NCBI GenBank assembly: GCA_015680685.1
Contig: MNCI01004329.1
Span: 56,469 to 120,468 of the forward strand
Direction: 5' to 3'
Origin: Gnetum montanum
Lineage: Eukaryota; Streptophyta; Gnetopsida; Gnetales; Gnetaceae
DNA: 64,000 bases
Shown: piece by piece, positions 24,060-36,145 of the stretch
How positions within the stretch are numbered: the first letter of the stretch is position 1
Layout: every line of letters begins with the position of its first letter
Notes under the pieces: model-generated
What the model was told of the DNA's origin: nothing
Database searches by the model: none
What the model saw: only the letters and a program-made list of their open reading frames with translations
Program-made: the position numbers and the translations under genes

Positions 24060-24295
24060 TCGTGGACTTAGTTGAAAAAAATTTTAGGTTTGGCTAAAAA
24101 CATTTCTAGGTTAGTTGAAAATTTTTTTTGGGTTTAGCTAAAAAAATTTTGGGGTTAGCTGAAAAAATTTTTAGGGTTAGCTAAAAATTTTTTTTGTGGT
24201 TAGTTGAAAAAATTTTAGGGTTAGCTAAAAAAATTTTTGGGGTTACCTAAAAAACTTTTGGGGTTAGTTAAAAAAATTTCGTTGGGATCTTGTGT
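24060..24295. repeat. Tandem TTAGCT array, left Penelope-like tail
   Basis: About nine units read GGGTTAGCTAAAAAAATTTT with variations. It is the outer end of the left arm and the mirror of 28266-28545. Confidence 0.8.
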
Positions 24296-24539
24296 GGCTA
24301 ACAAAAAAATGAAATTAGAAAGTAGAGGAGAAAAAGGTTAAAGAACAGAATGAATAAAAAAGCTTAAATTGACATTAAATAAAACATAGCTAAAACATAA
24401 AACATTTTTGGGGAATCACACTCCTTGTTAGTATGTCTCAAGCTAAGATGTGCAATGTCAAGAGCACAAGTGCCAGATTTTATAGTGTTCCAACTTACCT
24501 AAATCTAAATTTTGGAGGAAAAAATAAATTTAACTAGGC

Positions 24540-26263
24540 CCCACTCATGCTGGCCAAAGTGGGGGTGGGATGAAGCACTTGATTTTGTTTCTAATAAGAA
24601 GCAAACACAGATTTCTAGGATTTCATCAACAAATGGCCACATCAAAAATGAAATTTTGGAGAGTAAGACCTTTTTGGCAAGGCTAATCAAGTATAGGGTT
24701 TAGGAGGGTCTTCATGTTCAACAATTTAGTAGTACTAAAATCTAGTTTGAAGACAAGAGGGGTATATTTCCTAACATGAACATAATTACTTTGTTGGAGT
24801 CTTGTCAGAAGTGATCAATGTGAAGTAGCAAGAACAAGGTTGAAGCATTTGATCAACAGACGAGAAGGATACCCTCGAACACGAAGTCGTCAAAAAAGTT
24901 GATGTCGAATCTATTGAAGATCGCTAAGACATGATTTCCTAATGAGGTACTATTTAAGTTTCACAATGATGAATGCTTTCTTTTAATGGAAAGGATGCCA
25001 AGAGGAGAAAGGGATGTATTGGTAGGCATTCAAGGGTTTTTGATAACACTTAGTAGATAAAATACTAGTGATAGTGAAATGGGGATCCTTGAAGAAAGTA
25101 ACATCCAGAATATTAACTACGAAATAAAAAATGGTTGGGGTAATGTTGATTGATGGATAAACATTACCATATTGGGAGAGAAGAAGTGAAATGAAATCTT
25201 CAGAACCATTCTAGATGACAAAAGCATCATCAATGAATCTTTTGAAATATAAAATATTTTGGGAATCGGGAGTTGTGAAAACTTGTTTTTCAAGATGACA
25301 TAGAAAAAGGCATGCGTAGACAATGGTGAAGTTACTACCCATTGCAATGCCTCTAATTTGTTTGTAATGTACTTCATTGAATTCCAAGTAGTCCTCTCAA
25401 AGTACCAATGAAGTGAGCTCTAGAATGACATTGCTATAGAGATTCTGCAAGGGGAATGGGTTTGCAGTAAAATATGTTTCAACCATATGTTTGAGGGCAA
25501 CGATGCCATGATATGTGGGAATGCTGAGGTAAAGAGATTCTACATCAAATGTAAAGAGAAGTGCGTTAAGAGGTAGAACTCTTGAATGGAGATCACGGAT
25601 CAAGGTAAAGAAATCTTGAAGGTGATATGGTTGGAAACGTAGGATGGGAAATAGCAAATAATGGAGGAGGCATGAGGTGGGTTCAAGCACATAACTCATG
25701 TAAGAGCAGATTGGGTGGCCAACCATTATAGGTTTGTGAATTTTAGGGATTAAATAGAAATTAAAAGGTTTAGAGGCCTTGCATTGAATAATTAAATCCT
25801 TAAAATTATCAAAAAACTATGGGTAATGGTTAATAATAGAAAATAGTTGATGAAAAAGATCATCCCATTGAACAGAATCCACACATAAGTAAACATCTGA
25901 ATCAAAAATTTATCTAGTTGCTTCTTAAAGATACTAAGAGGAATCTAGGCCAAAAACTCTAAAATTTTTATCTACAGGTTGAATGATGATGTTCGTGTCT
26001 TTTTAAAGTTTACGAAGTGCTCCAAGAAGACAATAAGGAAGGGGTGATCGGTTACTAAAATCAATAGAGGAGAGTGCAGCTTCAAGGGAAGCAAGGCAAT
26101 TGTGAATGCAATTTTTGAGCTTGGGATTGAAGCTGCTAACTAAAGGATTCCAATTGTTACATTGACGAAGTTTCATTTTTGCAATTTGAGTTTCCATAAT
26201 AAATGGCGAAGATGAAAATGTATCTTCAAGTTTATTTTTAAAGAAATTTTGAAGATGAAGAAG
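24540..26263 (-). pseudogene. Penelope-like reverse transcriptase, left copy
   Basis: On the minus strand, in order, are an N-terminal block NIIIQPVDKN, the block NFYLIPKIHKP, then LLFTFDVESLYLSIPT (catalytic Asp), a GIAMGSNF block (usual GTAMGS), and YFKRFIDDAFVIWNGS with the catalytic Asp pair. A C-terminal part contains RVRGYPSRLL. This set and order are typical of Penelope-like enzymes and unlike LTR or LINE enzymes. I see no GIY-YIG endonuclease after it, so it is endonuclease-less or truncated. It is broken by several stops and frameshifts. Confidence 0.8.
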
Positions 26264-26290
26264 CCAAGCAAAAGTGGTGAATTCTTTTGA

Positions 26291-28020
26291 CTTCTTCATC
26301 TTTGGAATTTCTTTAAAAATAAACCTAAAGATACATTTTCATCTTCATCATTTATTATGGTAACTTAGATTGCAAAAATGAAACTCCATCAATGTAACAA
26401 TTGAAATCCTGTAGTTAGCAGCTTCAATCCCAAACTCAAAAATTGCATTCACAATTGCCTTGCTTCTCTTGAAGCTGCACTCTCCTCTATTGATTTCAGT
26501 AACCGATCACCCCTTCCTTATTGTCTTCTTGGAGCACTTCGTAAACTTCAAAAAGACACGAACATCATCATTTAGCCTGCAAATAAAAATCTTGGAGTTT
26601 ATATCTTGGATTCCTCTTGGTATCTTCAAGAAGCAACTAGGCAACTTTCCAATTCGAATATCTACTTGTGTGTGGATTTTGTTTCATGGGATGATCTTTA
26701 TCATTAACTATTTTCTATTGTCAATCATTACCCATAGGTTTTCAATAATTTTAAGGATTTAATTCTTTAATGCAAGGTCTCTAAACCTTGTAATTTCTAT
26801 TTAATCCCTAAAATTCACAAACCTGTAATGGTTGGATACCCAATCTACTCTTACATGGGTTATGTGCTTGAATCTACCTCACGCCTCCTCCATTATTTGT
26901 TGTTTCCCATCCTATGTTCCCAACCATATCATCTTCAAGATTCCTTTGCCTTGATCCATGATCTCCATTCAAGAGTTTTGCCTCTTAACGTACTTCTCTT
27001 TACATTTGATGTAGAATCTCTTTACTCTAGCATTGCCACTGATCATGGCATTCCTACCCTCAAAGATATGGTTGAAACGTATTTTTTTTTGCAAACCCAT
27101 TCCCCTTGTAGAATCTCTATAGTAACACCATTCTAGAGCTTACTTCATTGGTGCTTCAAGAACACTACTTGAAATTCAATGGAGTCCATTACAAATAGAT
27201 GAGAGGCACTGCAATGGGTAGTAACTTCGCTATTGTCGATGCATGCCTTTTTCTGTATCATCTTGAAAGACAAGTTTTCATAGCTCCTAATTCCCAAAAT
27301 CTGTTGTATTTCAAAAGATTCATTGATGATGCTTTTGGCATTTGGAATGATTCTGAAGATTCCCTTTAACTTCTTCTCTCCCAATATGGTAATGTTTATC
27401 CATCAATCAACATGACCCCCATCATTTCTGATTCTATAGTTAATATTCTGGATGTTACTTTCTTCAAGGGTCCCCATTTTGCTAACACTAGTATTTTATA
27501 TACTAAGTGTTATTAGAAATCCTTGATTGCCTACCAGTACATCTCTTTATCCTCATGGAATCCTTTCCATCAGAAGAATGCATTTATCATTGCAGAACTT
27601 AAATGGTGCCTCATCAGGGAATCATGCCTTGGTGATTTTCAGTAGATTCGACATTAACTTTTCTGATGACTTTGTGCTCGAGGGTATCCTTCTCATCTAC
27701 TAATCAAATGCTTCAACCTTGTTTTTGTTGCTTCAAGTCGATCACTTCTGGCCAGACTCCAACAAAGTAATGATGTTCTTGTTAGGAAACGGACCCCTCT
27801 CATCTTCAAACTAGATTTTAGTACTTCTACTAAGTCCTTGAACATGAGGGCCCTCCTAAACCCTATACTTAATCAGTTTCACCCAAAAGATCTAACTCTC
27901 TAGAATGTCATTCTAGATGTGATCGCTTGCTGGAAAAATCTTAGAAAGCTGCATTCACTTCTTGTTAGAAATAGATTCAAGTGCTTCTTCCCACCCCCAC
28001 TTCAGCCAAAATGAGTGAGG
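26291..28020 (+). pseudogene. Penelope-like reverse transcriptase, right copy
   Basis: This is the partner of the left copy on the opposite strand. It shows PANKNLGVYILDSSWYLQ, NFYLIPKIHKP, LLFTFDVESLYSS, RGTAMGSNF and YFKRFIDDAFGIW, then a C-terminal region with CARGYPSHLL. It keeps GTAMGS, which the left copy has as GIAMGS. Stops and frameshifts at several points show it is dead. The N-terminal end is cut at the pivot, so part of the protein is missing from both copies. No GIY-YIG motif is seen downstream before the tail array. Confidence 0.8.
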
Positions 28021-28265
28021 CCTAGTTAAATTTATTTTTGCCTCTAAAATTTAGATTTAACTAAGTTGGGACACTATAAAATCTGGCACTTTGTGCTCTT
28101 GACATTGCACATCTTAGTGTGAGACATACTAACGAGGGGTGTGATTCCCCAAAAATGTTTTATGTTTTAGCTTTGCTTTGTTTAATGTTAATTTGAGCTT
28201 TGTCATTTATTCTGTTCTTTAACCATTTTCTCCTTTTCTTTCTAATTCCATCTTTTCATTAGCCG

Positions 28266-28545
28266 CACAAGATTCCAACAAAATTTTTTCAACTAACCCA
28301 AAAATCTTTTTAGCTAACCCCAAAATATTTTCAGCTAACCCCAAAAATCTTTTTAGCAAACCCCAAAATTTTTTTTAGCTAACCAAAAAATATTTTTAGC
28401 TAATCCAAAAATTTTTTTAGCTAATCCCAGAATTTTTTAGCTAACCCCAAAACTTTTTTCAGCTAACCCCAAAATTTTTAATTAACCCTAAAATTTTTTC
28501 AACTAACCCCAAGAATTTGTTCAGCTAACCCTAAGATTATTCAAA
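28266..28545. repeat. Tandem AGCTAACCCC array, right Penelope-like tail
   Basis: About eleven units of the form TTTTTAGCTAACCCCAAAA. In the sense direction of the right copy the C-rich strand follows the element's 3' end. It mirrors 24060-24295. Confidence 0.8.
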
Positions 28546-28636
28546 ATCATTAGAACAAAGCCTAGAGTCATATCATACTTTAAAATAACTACAACAATTT
28601 TAAAAAGCACACTACATTTTTATTTTCTAACAGAAG

Positions 28637-30540
28637 ATGTCTTCTTCTCACAGGAGTGATTCTCTACCCACGTTTGATGGAGAGCAGCAGTAGGTGCCCC
28701 AACAATACATAGTATATCTACTCATCTTGATGAATATGTATCCAATTTTACCTTCATCCTACACTAGAATGAACTATTGCAGTGACGAGACATGGAGGGC
28801 AACATTGTGTTACCACTTGATTGATCTATTTCTACGATGCTACACCAAACTCTTATAAGATTGGGTCTCTAGAGACTTCATGCTAAGTATGTTGTGCAAG
28901 ATAGTGATGCCAAGGATCAACAATTAGAGCAGCACTATGAATTTGCAAAGGGGAAGTGGTTCAATGATTCCCCATACCTGATGTACCACAAAGATGGTGG
29001 AGAGCCCTTCTCTAGGTGTTTTCCATTTGGCAAAACTCCTCTCTTTGACTTCAATGAAGGAGGTCAAAACCAAAACCTATAGTCCTTGATCCATAGTCTA
29101 GTTTTTGGCAAGAATGGATCCAATGACAAATGAGGATCCAAGGAGGAAAGTCATGGTAGGGATGTAGACAAAAAACATGATCATGATCATGGCCATGATC
29201 ATCAAAGAGGGGGTATCATGCATCATGATGGTGTTAGTCCTCCTTCCTCTTCACATTCACCATCATCTTCTTTCTCTTCTAGCTCTAAACACAACCGTAG
29301 GGGGTGCAATCATGATGAAGGTAATTGATGGGATCGAGATAATCATAGGGATCGTTGAGCAAGTTAAGACCTAGGGCAAGGGCATTCAAGAGAGACCCAC
29401 CATCATGAACAAAGGGGTAGTACAGGGCATCACAGGCACCAGAATCATGGCCTTGATTAGCCTTTGCTTACTACCCAAAGCATGCTAAACATTGCAAAGG
29501 TAGTGCAAATTTCTACAAGGCACATTAAGGATAGTTAGATCAAGAGGCTAGACATGAATAATATCCCTAACTTTGAAGGGGAGTATAACTAAAATCTATA
29601 GAACTATCTTTAAGTTTTCCATGATGCCTATGCCTTGCAAAATATAGAAAATGATTGGCAAAAGCTTAAGTTGTTTCCTAGGACACTCATTAAAGAAGTA
29701 GAAAGTTGGTACCAGTCCTTAGAACCAAAATTCATCAAATAGTGGAGTACAATGCTTGAATTATTCAATGATAAATATCAAATGTACTTCTAAGTGTTTA
29801 ATTTGAGGAGGCAAATCCAAGGATCTAAGCAACAAACACATGAATCCTTGGATGTCACCATGGGTTGATACTATTTCTTATTACATAGATGTCCTAGCCA
29901 TGGTTATTCTCAACTGGAACAACTTTTCCACATTGTAGATGGGCCTTGATTAAAAACAAGGAGAACTCTTGGTGTCTATGCCCTGTGAAGATTGTTAGAA
30001 TTAAGAGCCCATCAGATCCAAAGCCTAATCAAGTGGGTAGCAAAAGAAGAAGGAGAGTTGACGAAATGTGAAAGTGCAGAAGAATACAATCGCAATCTTT
30101 CCATTCGCAAGAGGGAGGTTCAATTTTGTGACATTGAGGAGAAATCATCACTTAATGAGGTGGTGAACCATTAGACCTTGTTTATTCAAAAATGCTCCTT
30201 TGAAATGGTGGCTAAGGTACATCAGTTATGGTACTCCATGGATAGTAGATTTCAAGCCATCCTAAAAATTGCTAAAGAGTCCAAAGAATAAGGTAGTAAT
30301 TATGATCATAGGAGGAAAAAGGGAATTGAATGTGGTAATCAAATGAGTAAGGGAAAGATTGCTATAGTAGGGGAAGTTATAGAACCCAAATCTGATGATG
30401 ATGGTGGGTGTGAGATCTACTAATATGAACATTCTAAAGGATGCTTCCCCATTGTTTCACAATTACAAGAGTCTAAGGTGTATGCTTTGAATCCACAACT
30501 AGCAAGAAGGAAAACACCTAAAAGATTGCCCTATCCCCAA
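28637..30540 (+). pseudogene. gag: Element C gag
   Basis: An ATG at 28637 opens SSSHRSDSLPTFDGE. After stops, a segment rich in His, Asp and Ser lies at about 29140-29430 (KKHDHDHGHDHQRGG, then Ser runs). The gag core follows at 29560-29850: IPNFEGEYN, LFPRTLIKEVESWYQSLEP, MLELFNDKYQM, LRRQIQGSKQQTHESL. A Lys/Glu-rich part (29992-30174) ends it. The start was chosen because it is the first ATG after the leader. Many stops occur. The segment 30175-30540 seems to continue gag, without a clear zinc knuckle. Confidence 0.65.
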
Positions 30541-31850
30541 GGCAATCCCAGGTAGTTCCATTAGTGACAACAATATTATGCAAGTGGAACTCCACTGCAA
30601 CCATATGAGTAGTATCAACAATGATAGCATCCACAATCATGAATCAGGTTGTCAACAATGATAGCATTCATAATCATTAACTTGGGGGGTTCGAACAATA
30701 GATCACAAAAAGATCCTTTTTCCAACCCAACAATCCAGCTAAGCCCTCACATACACATGATTGGAAACCCTGCTCCTCCATCTTTCTCTACATCTAATTC
30801 CTTCAAGTTTCCTTCAAACCAAATACTGTCCAAGATCCATGCTATTATGCTCACTCATGTTGTATCTGATTGGATCTATGCTAGGAACCTTCTTAGGAAA
30901 TTAGATAATCCTAGGAGTCATCTTATTTATTTGTAGATCATTGGGAATGAACCATGTAAAGCTCTTCTTAATTCAGGTTTCAGTGTGAATTTGATTTCTC
31001 ATGAGATGTATACTACCTGAAACTTGTTGCCCCTTAAGAAGAGAAATATCTAATTAGAATTGGTAGACCAATCCATTATTGTTCCATTAGGATTGGTGGA
31101 AGACACTATGACACTATCTATGGGTGGCCTTATCCTATTGATTTTCTAGTGATTAAGGTTGAGAACTATAAAGGAAACTTCTCAATCATAATGGGAAGGG
31201 CATGGCCAAGCACTATCAATACAAGAATGGACATCAAAGATCTTTCCTTGGAAATATCTAAGGAAAATGCATTTGGAAAAATCGAGAAGAAGCAAGTTCC
31301 ATGCATTTCATATAGTGATACAGGGTGCAATTTCATGCAAAAACTCTATTTTTTTAAATGAGCATCCATTTCTGCATGTAGGTAGTATGCACCTAAAGCT
31401 GATATTCAAAGGTGTCTATACACAACAATCAAAAAATAAGAGGACACCTAGTGGTTGACCATTGATGCTGAGAGTAACACATGTTGCATGGAAGCTACTG
31501 AGAGCTTAACATGCACATATGTCGCATGCATGAATGAACTAAAAAAGTTCATTACCAACTCTTTGATAATGCAAATGATGATACCTATTAATGAGAGTTG
31601 GAATTTCTTAAAAATTTCAAGCAGGAGCCCGTTGAGTTAGAAACTCTACTTGTTAGCGTGGAATATGCATTCCTAAAAAATGGAAAGTTGGCAATAATCA
31701 ATGCAAATCTTGATCTAGAATAGAAATAGATGTTGTTAAAGATTGTTGAAAAATGGTCAACAACCTTTCCTTGGTCATATCCTAAACTCATAGGCATTGA
31801 TCCAGGGATATGCCAACATCATATCTACACCAACCTAACCATGAAGCTAA
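30541..31850 (+). pseudogene. pol: Element C protease and linker
   Basis: The segment near 30940-31010 reads NEPCKALLNSGFSVNLIS. This is the aspartic protease active-site region, with Asp changed to Asn in the usual Asp-Ser-Gly. Downstream VIKVENYKGNFSIIMGRAW (31150-31203) is the segment that precedes the Gly-Arg-x-Trp of plant gypsy proteases. The remaining linker to reverse transcriptase has many stops. Confidence 0.65.
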
Positions 31851-32530
31851 AGAGGTAGTCACAAAAGTGATTGAACCCCAAATTGAAGTAGATTGTTAAG
31901 GAGAAAATCAAACAACTCAAGGTAGGGTTTATCTATCCCATTTCATATAGTAAGTGGGTTAGTCCACTCATGACTATGCCAAAGAAAGGTGGCAAGTGGT
32001 GGGCTTGCATTGATTTTTAGTTTTTGAATATGGCAACATGCAAGGATCATTTTTTTTGCCATTTGTTGATTAGGTGTTAGACACCATATCTGGGCATTAC
32101 TACTATAGTTTTTTGGATAGTTATAGTGGCTATAACCAAATCCATATTTTGTCGAAGGACAAAGCCAAAACAACATTCATGAGTCCTTGGTGGACCTTTG
32201 CATATCACAAGATGCCTTTTGGTCTATTTAATGTCCCTGCTACATTCCAATGCCTGGTCCTTAGCATTTTTCAATAGTAGATAGGTAGTGGGATGGAAGT
32301 TTTCATGGATGAATTTTCCACCTCTGGAGCTATATTTGAGAAAGCCTTGGACCACCTTGAGAAAGTGCTAAAATGATGTGTGAAAAAAAACTTGCAAATT
32401 AATTGGCAAAAAAAGTCATCTGATGGTCCAAGAGGGAATTGTATTGGGGCATAGAATATCACAAATACGTATTGAGGTCAACTCCAAAAAAATAAGGGTC
32501 ATCCAAGGAATAACCCACCAACCAGAAGCT
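31850..32530 (+). pseudogene. pol: Element C reverse transcriptase
   Basis: The order is VGFIYPISYSKWVSPL, PKKGGKWW, then a TFAYHKMPFGLFN block, and VFMDEFSTSG at about 32299-32330 where the catalytic box reads FMDE in place of FMDD. Then comes EGIVLGHRIS. FMDDFS and GIVLGH are features I associate with Athila enzymes. Stops and shifts are frequent. The second Asp of the catalytic pair is lost. Confidence 0.8.
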
Positions 32531-32639
32531 ATCAAAGATGTTTGATCATTCCTTGCACACATTGGCTACTATCGATGATTCATAGAGAATTTTTCTAAGA
32601 TCGCAAAATCATTAGTTGAGTTGACAAATAAAGATGCTC

Positions 32640-33070
32640 CATTTATCTAGACTAAAAAATGTGAAAAAGCATTCCAAAAAATAAAGGATAAACTTGTAGA
32701 AACCCCAATTCTATAGGTATCTAATTGGTCTAGATCATTTTATGTTATGATGGTTGCATCCAATTATGCCTTGGGAGTGGTGCTTACGCAGTTGGATGAC
32801 AAGAAATATCCATATTACATCCATTGCATAAGTTAAAGCATTGTGGATGCACAAATGAACTACACCACCATAGAAAAATAATTAATGGTAGTGGTGTTTT
32901 CTCTAGAGAAGTTTAGGAATTATGTGCTTGAATACAAAGTGTTTATACACACAGATCATAGTGCCATTCATTTCCTCATGAATAAGCCAATGGTGAGCCC
33001 TTGTGTCATACGGTGGTTGGTGATCTTACAAGAATTCAATCTTAGAATGGTAGATTAAAAATGAACTAAG
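32640..33070 (+). pseudogene. pol: Element C RNase H
   Basis: FYVMMVASNYALGVVLTQ, then MNYTTIEK and FSLEKFRNYVLEYKVFIHTDHSA, match the RNase H linked to gypsy reverse transcriptases. The His-Thr-Asp near the end is the usual active-site part. There is no extra archaeal-type RNase H between it and integrase, as expected for Athila. Confidence 0.75.
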
Positions 33071-33109
33071 AATGTGATTACTAATCAATTGTGTGTTCTC
33101 TAGGATGGT

Positions 33110-34045
33110 CATGAAGGTTCTTGTGGGGGCCACTATGCTAGGAGACGCATGGCCATTAAAATCCTGATGGTAGGGTATTATTGACCAACAATTTTTAGGG
33201 ATGCTCACCAATTTGTCCACTCTTGTGAATGCTACCAATGAGATGATGGAATGACTACTCAAATGGAGGGACCTCAATAGTGGATTCAACTAGTAGAACC
33301 TTTTGACATATGGGGCATTGATTTCATGGGTCCCATCACATCCATGTCAAATGGAAAGGCATACATCATAGTCACTGTTAACTATTGTACAAAATGGGCA
33401 GAAGCAGCAACCATCATTGACTATACATCTTCCACTATTGTTTGGTGTGTCACATGCATTGATTTCTAATAATGAAACCCACTTTATAGGCATTACCTTT
33501 CAAAAACTCATGCAATGCTTGAGGTTTGAACATAAACTAACAACATGCTAACACCCCCAAGCTAATGGTCAAGCTGAGGTTACAAATAGGGAAATTACAA
33601 AGATCCTAACAAGAATTATTAGCAAATATATGAGAGACTAGAGCTCAAAATTCAACAATGCCCTCTAGGCCTACCACTCAACATGGAAACTCCCTATAGG
33701 CTATTCTTCCTATGAGTTCGTGTACAAAAAATTACCAATACTTCCTATTCAATTTGAGCTTTGTACACTTTCAATAGGTTGTGACCTTGACCTTTACTTA
33801 AGTCTAGCACAAAAAGAAGGATTAATGAATCTCAACTTTCTAGAAAAAAATGAATTGGTGGCCCTATCATCTAACGAGCTACATAAAGCATTCAAAAAAA
33901 AAAAAAAACTCCATGACCTTAAATTAGGAAATTCAAATTTTAACCAGGAGATAAAGTCCTCTAATGGAACCCCACATATGTACCTCAAAAAAATATGTTC
34001 TAGATGTTATGGAAAGGACCTGATATAATTTAAAAAACTTTTCCT
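33110..34045 (+). pseudogene. pol: Element C integrase
   Basis: A zinc-binding region includes CGGHYARRRMA and CECYQ. The core includes WGIDFMGPI (first Asp) and NYCTKWAEAA, and a damaged part near 33470 where the second Asp is expected. Further on are ANGQAEV-like residues near 33560 (catalytic Glu) and a C-terminal stretch with a long A run at 33894-33908. Several frameshifts break it. Confidence 0.75.
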
Positions 34046-36130
34046 TCTAGGGCCATGATGATCTGCAAACTTGAGAGCCCAGATAAGAAATAGTTGGTCA
34101 ACATACAATAAGTTAAACCTTTCCATGAGCCTAAGTAAGCTAGTGCAACAAATGCCTCATCAAATGGATAAGCATGCTCAATCTTTTGAATCTCTTCCTT
34201 TGAACTTAGTTGTGGGGGAGATGGCCATCCATGCTAACTATATAAGCATCTCCTCAGTTTTTCACCTTTTTGTTTTACACCTTGTTATTCTTACAACCTT
34301 TTCTTTTACACATTCTTTATCTTACACCTTTTTGTTTTTACATTATTAATTTTTCAAGATTTTTTATTTTACAACATCATTAGTATATTTTATTTTTCTT
34401 AAATATTTTATAATTTCTTATATATTTTCTATTATTTTGGATGTGATTTTCTTATTGTGTTTTAATAATAACATGCCTTATTGCCAACTGGGTATAGTGT
34501 GGTTTGTTTGATTGTTGGTGTCTTGATTCTAGCTTTGAATTTTGTTACTAATAACTAGGGCATGGTTTCTTTTTCATGAAGTAGGTAATGAGTGCACAAC
34601 ATCTACCCATCCACAAATTTATGGTTTTTCTTGTTCTAGAAGTATGAGGTCTCTTTTTCATTAATACAACTTTAACAAACTTATGACTTTGGTAGTTTCT
34701 AGATTTGAAAAGGATTTAAAGGTTTGAACAGGGTGTGACTTCAAGGGGACTTGATACTCTTTGTGCTTTTCTGCTTACTTGGGTGCATGTGTGTTTTCAT
34801 GGATTTCTCACCATTCCATGTTGACCAATAATAGGAAGTTAAATAAGTCTTTTCATGGTGTGGTTCCCATAAAAAAATAAAAAGGAAGAAAAAAAAAGAA
34901 AAAATGATGGGAATTTAAAGCACATACCTTAGAAAAAATAAATGGGCTACAAACACTAGTTATGAAAGTCGAAAGACATGTCACCCATGCCTAAAGGTTC
35001 CCTCTAACTAAGGCCCTTTCTTACTTCCTACTTCTCTTTTCTTCTTTAATGAGGAACAATGGTTGTTCTATGGGAGTGCTCTTATGTCTCAGGGAGGGGT
35101 GGACTGGTCTTAGAGTGATAATGCAACATCATTGAATTTGGTTGGTTTTGTTCTAGACTAAAGATGGATTTTATCAAGTCATTTAACCACAAAACTCACA
35201 AAGGACTTCATGTGACCTTAATTAAGAACTTCATTCCACACACACTCTCTCTCATCCATTTGTGCTTTTCATGTCTCACCTCATTGCCAGTTTCATGTTC
35301 TTATTCAATGTCTTGGATTGATGTGTCAAAATTCTTAAGTATTTTCTTCTGAGTTTTTGTACTTAAATTTTTTTAATCATTAATCATCCATGGGATCCAC
35401 GGACTTCTCGATTTGAAGTTATGCAAGGGTAATAAAGGTGTATGCCTATTTTGGGGAGGATCCACTTACATATATTTTGGTTGGATTAGTTAAGTTCTTT
35501 ATCCTTAGACATCCCACAATCAAATCCTTTTGTGTGCCCCATCAATGACATCCAATTGTGNTCACAATCAAATCCTTTTGTGTGCCCCGTCAATGACATC
35601 CAATTGTGCACAATCTTCATAAAATTTTTCAAAATTTAATGGACCACTTATCCATTTCACCCTATTTTTCATCCTTCCTGCTAACACTATTAATGAAATC
35701 AATCCATCATAATCACAACCTAGCCAAGTATAACTTCTAACGAGACAAGGTACCTAAAGCTATACGTTACACATCACACACTAATCCATGACTTTATTGT
35801 GATTGTAGTGGAAAGTGTGCATTGGCCACAGGATTGTCTTCACCAAGGAAGAGGTGGCAACATCATATGATGAGGATCCTTCATGATCGTTGAATCTTCT
35901 CCCTCACTCTTTAGTTGCCTAAGAAGTTGGATGTTAGTTTTGTCCAAGGTTTTCAATTTTCTTATAATGAATACCCAATTTTGTAAAAATTGTAAATTCA
36001 TATACTTGGATACTTAGAGTCTATCTGTTCTATTTGAGTTAATTTGCATGTCAGTTAACAATCTCATACCTTCCCAATATTTTCTAAGGAACTTGTTTCT
36101 TCTTTTTTTAACTCGAGGATGAGTTTTCAT
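34046..36130. other. Element C region between integrase and 3' LTR
   Basis: Athila elements often have an envelope-like ORF here. I see only short frames with hydrophobic stretches (34200-34349, 35164-35352) and no supportable gene. It contains an A-rich patch at 34868-34908 and the duplicated segment with an N at 35515-35608. Otherwise nothing is recognised. Confidence 0.5.
35515..35608. repeat. 46-bp direct duplication around an ambiguous base
   Basis: The segment beginning CACAATCAAATCC occurs at 35515-35560 and again at 35563-35608 with one difference (CCCCA or CCCCG). A single N lies between them at 35561. It looks like an assembly join or an unresolved tandem copy. Confidence 0.8.
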
Positions 36131-36145
36131 TTAGTTGTGGAGGTA
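36131..36145 (+). other. Polypurine tract region of element C
   Basis: TTAGTTGTGGAGGTA lies directly before the TGATGAG start of the 3' LTR. It is a worn form of the G-rich tract expected there. Confidence 0.55.

Larger units (their letters stand above)
24060..28545. repeat. Large inverted repeat: head-to-head Penelope-like dimer
   Basis: The left arm (24060-26263) and right arm (26291-28545) are reverse complements with moderate divergence. The pivot is a gap of about 27 bases (26264-26290) between GAAGATGAAGAAG and CTTCTTCATC. Each arm is one Penelope-like element with its N-terminal end at the pivot and its 3' tail outward. Each tail is a tandem array of about 22-30 bases per unit built on GGGGTTAGCTAAAAAAA or its complement. 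The dimer sits in the leader of element C, between the primer site and gag. Confidence 0.85.

Noticed and set aside
24060-24295. Regular spacing of repeats resembling a CRISPR array
   Set aside because: Units are degenerate AT-rich tandem repeats without spacers, in a eukaryotic retroelement.
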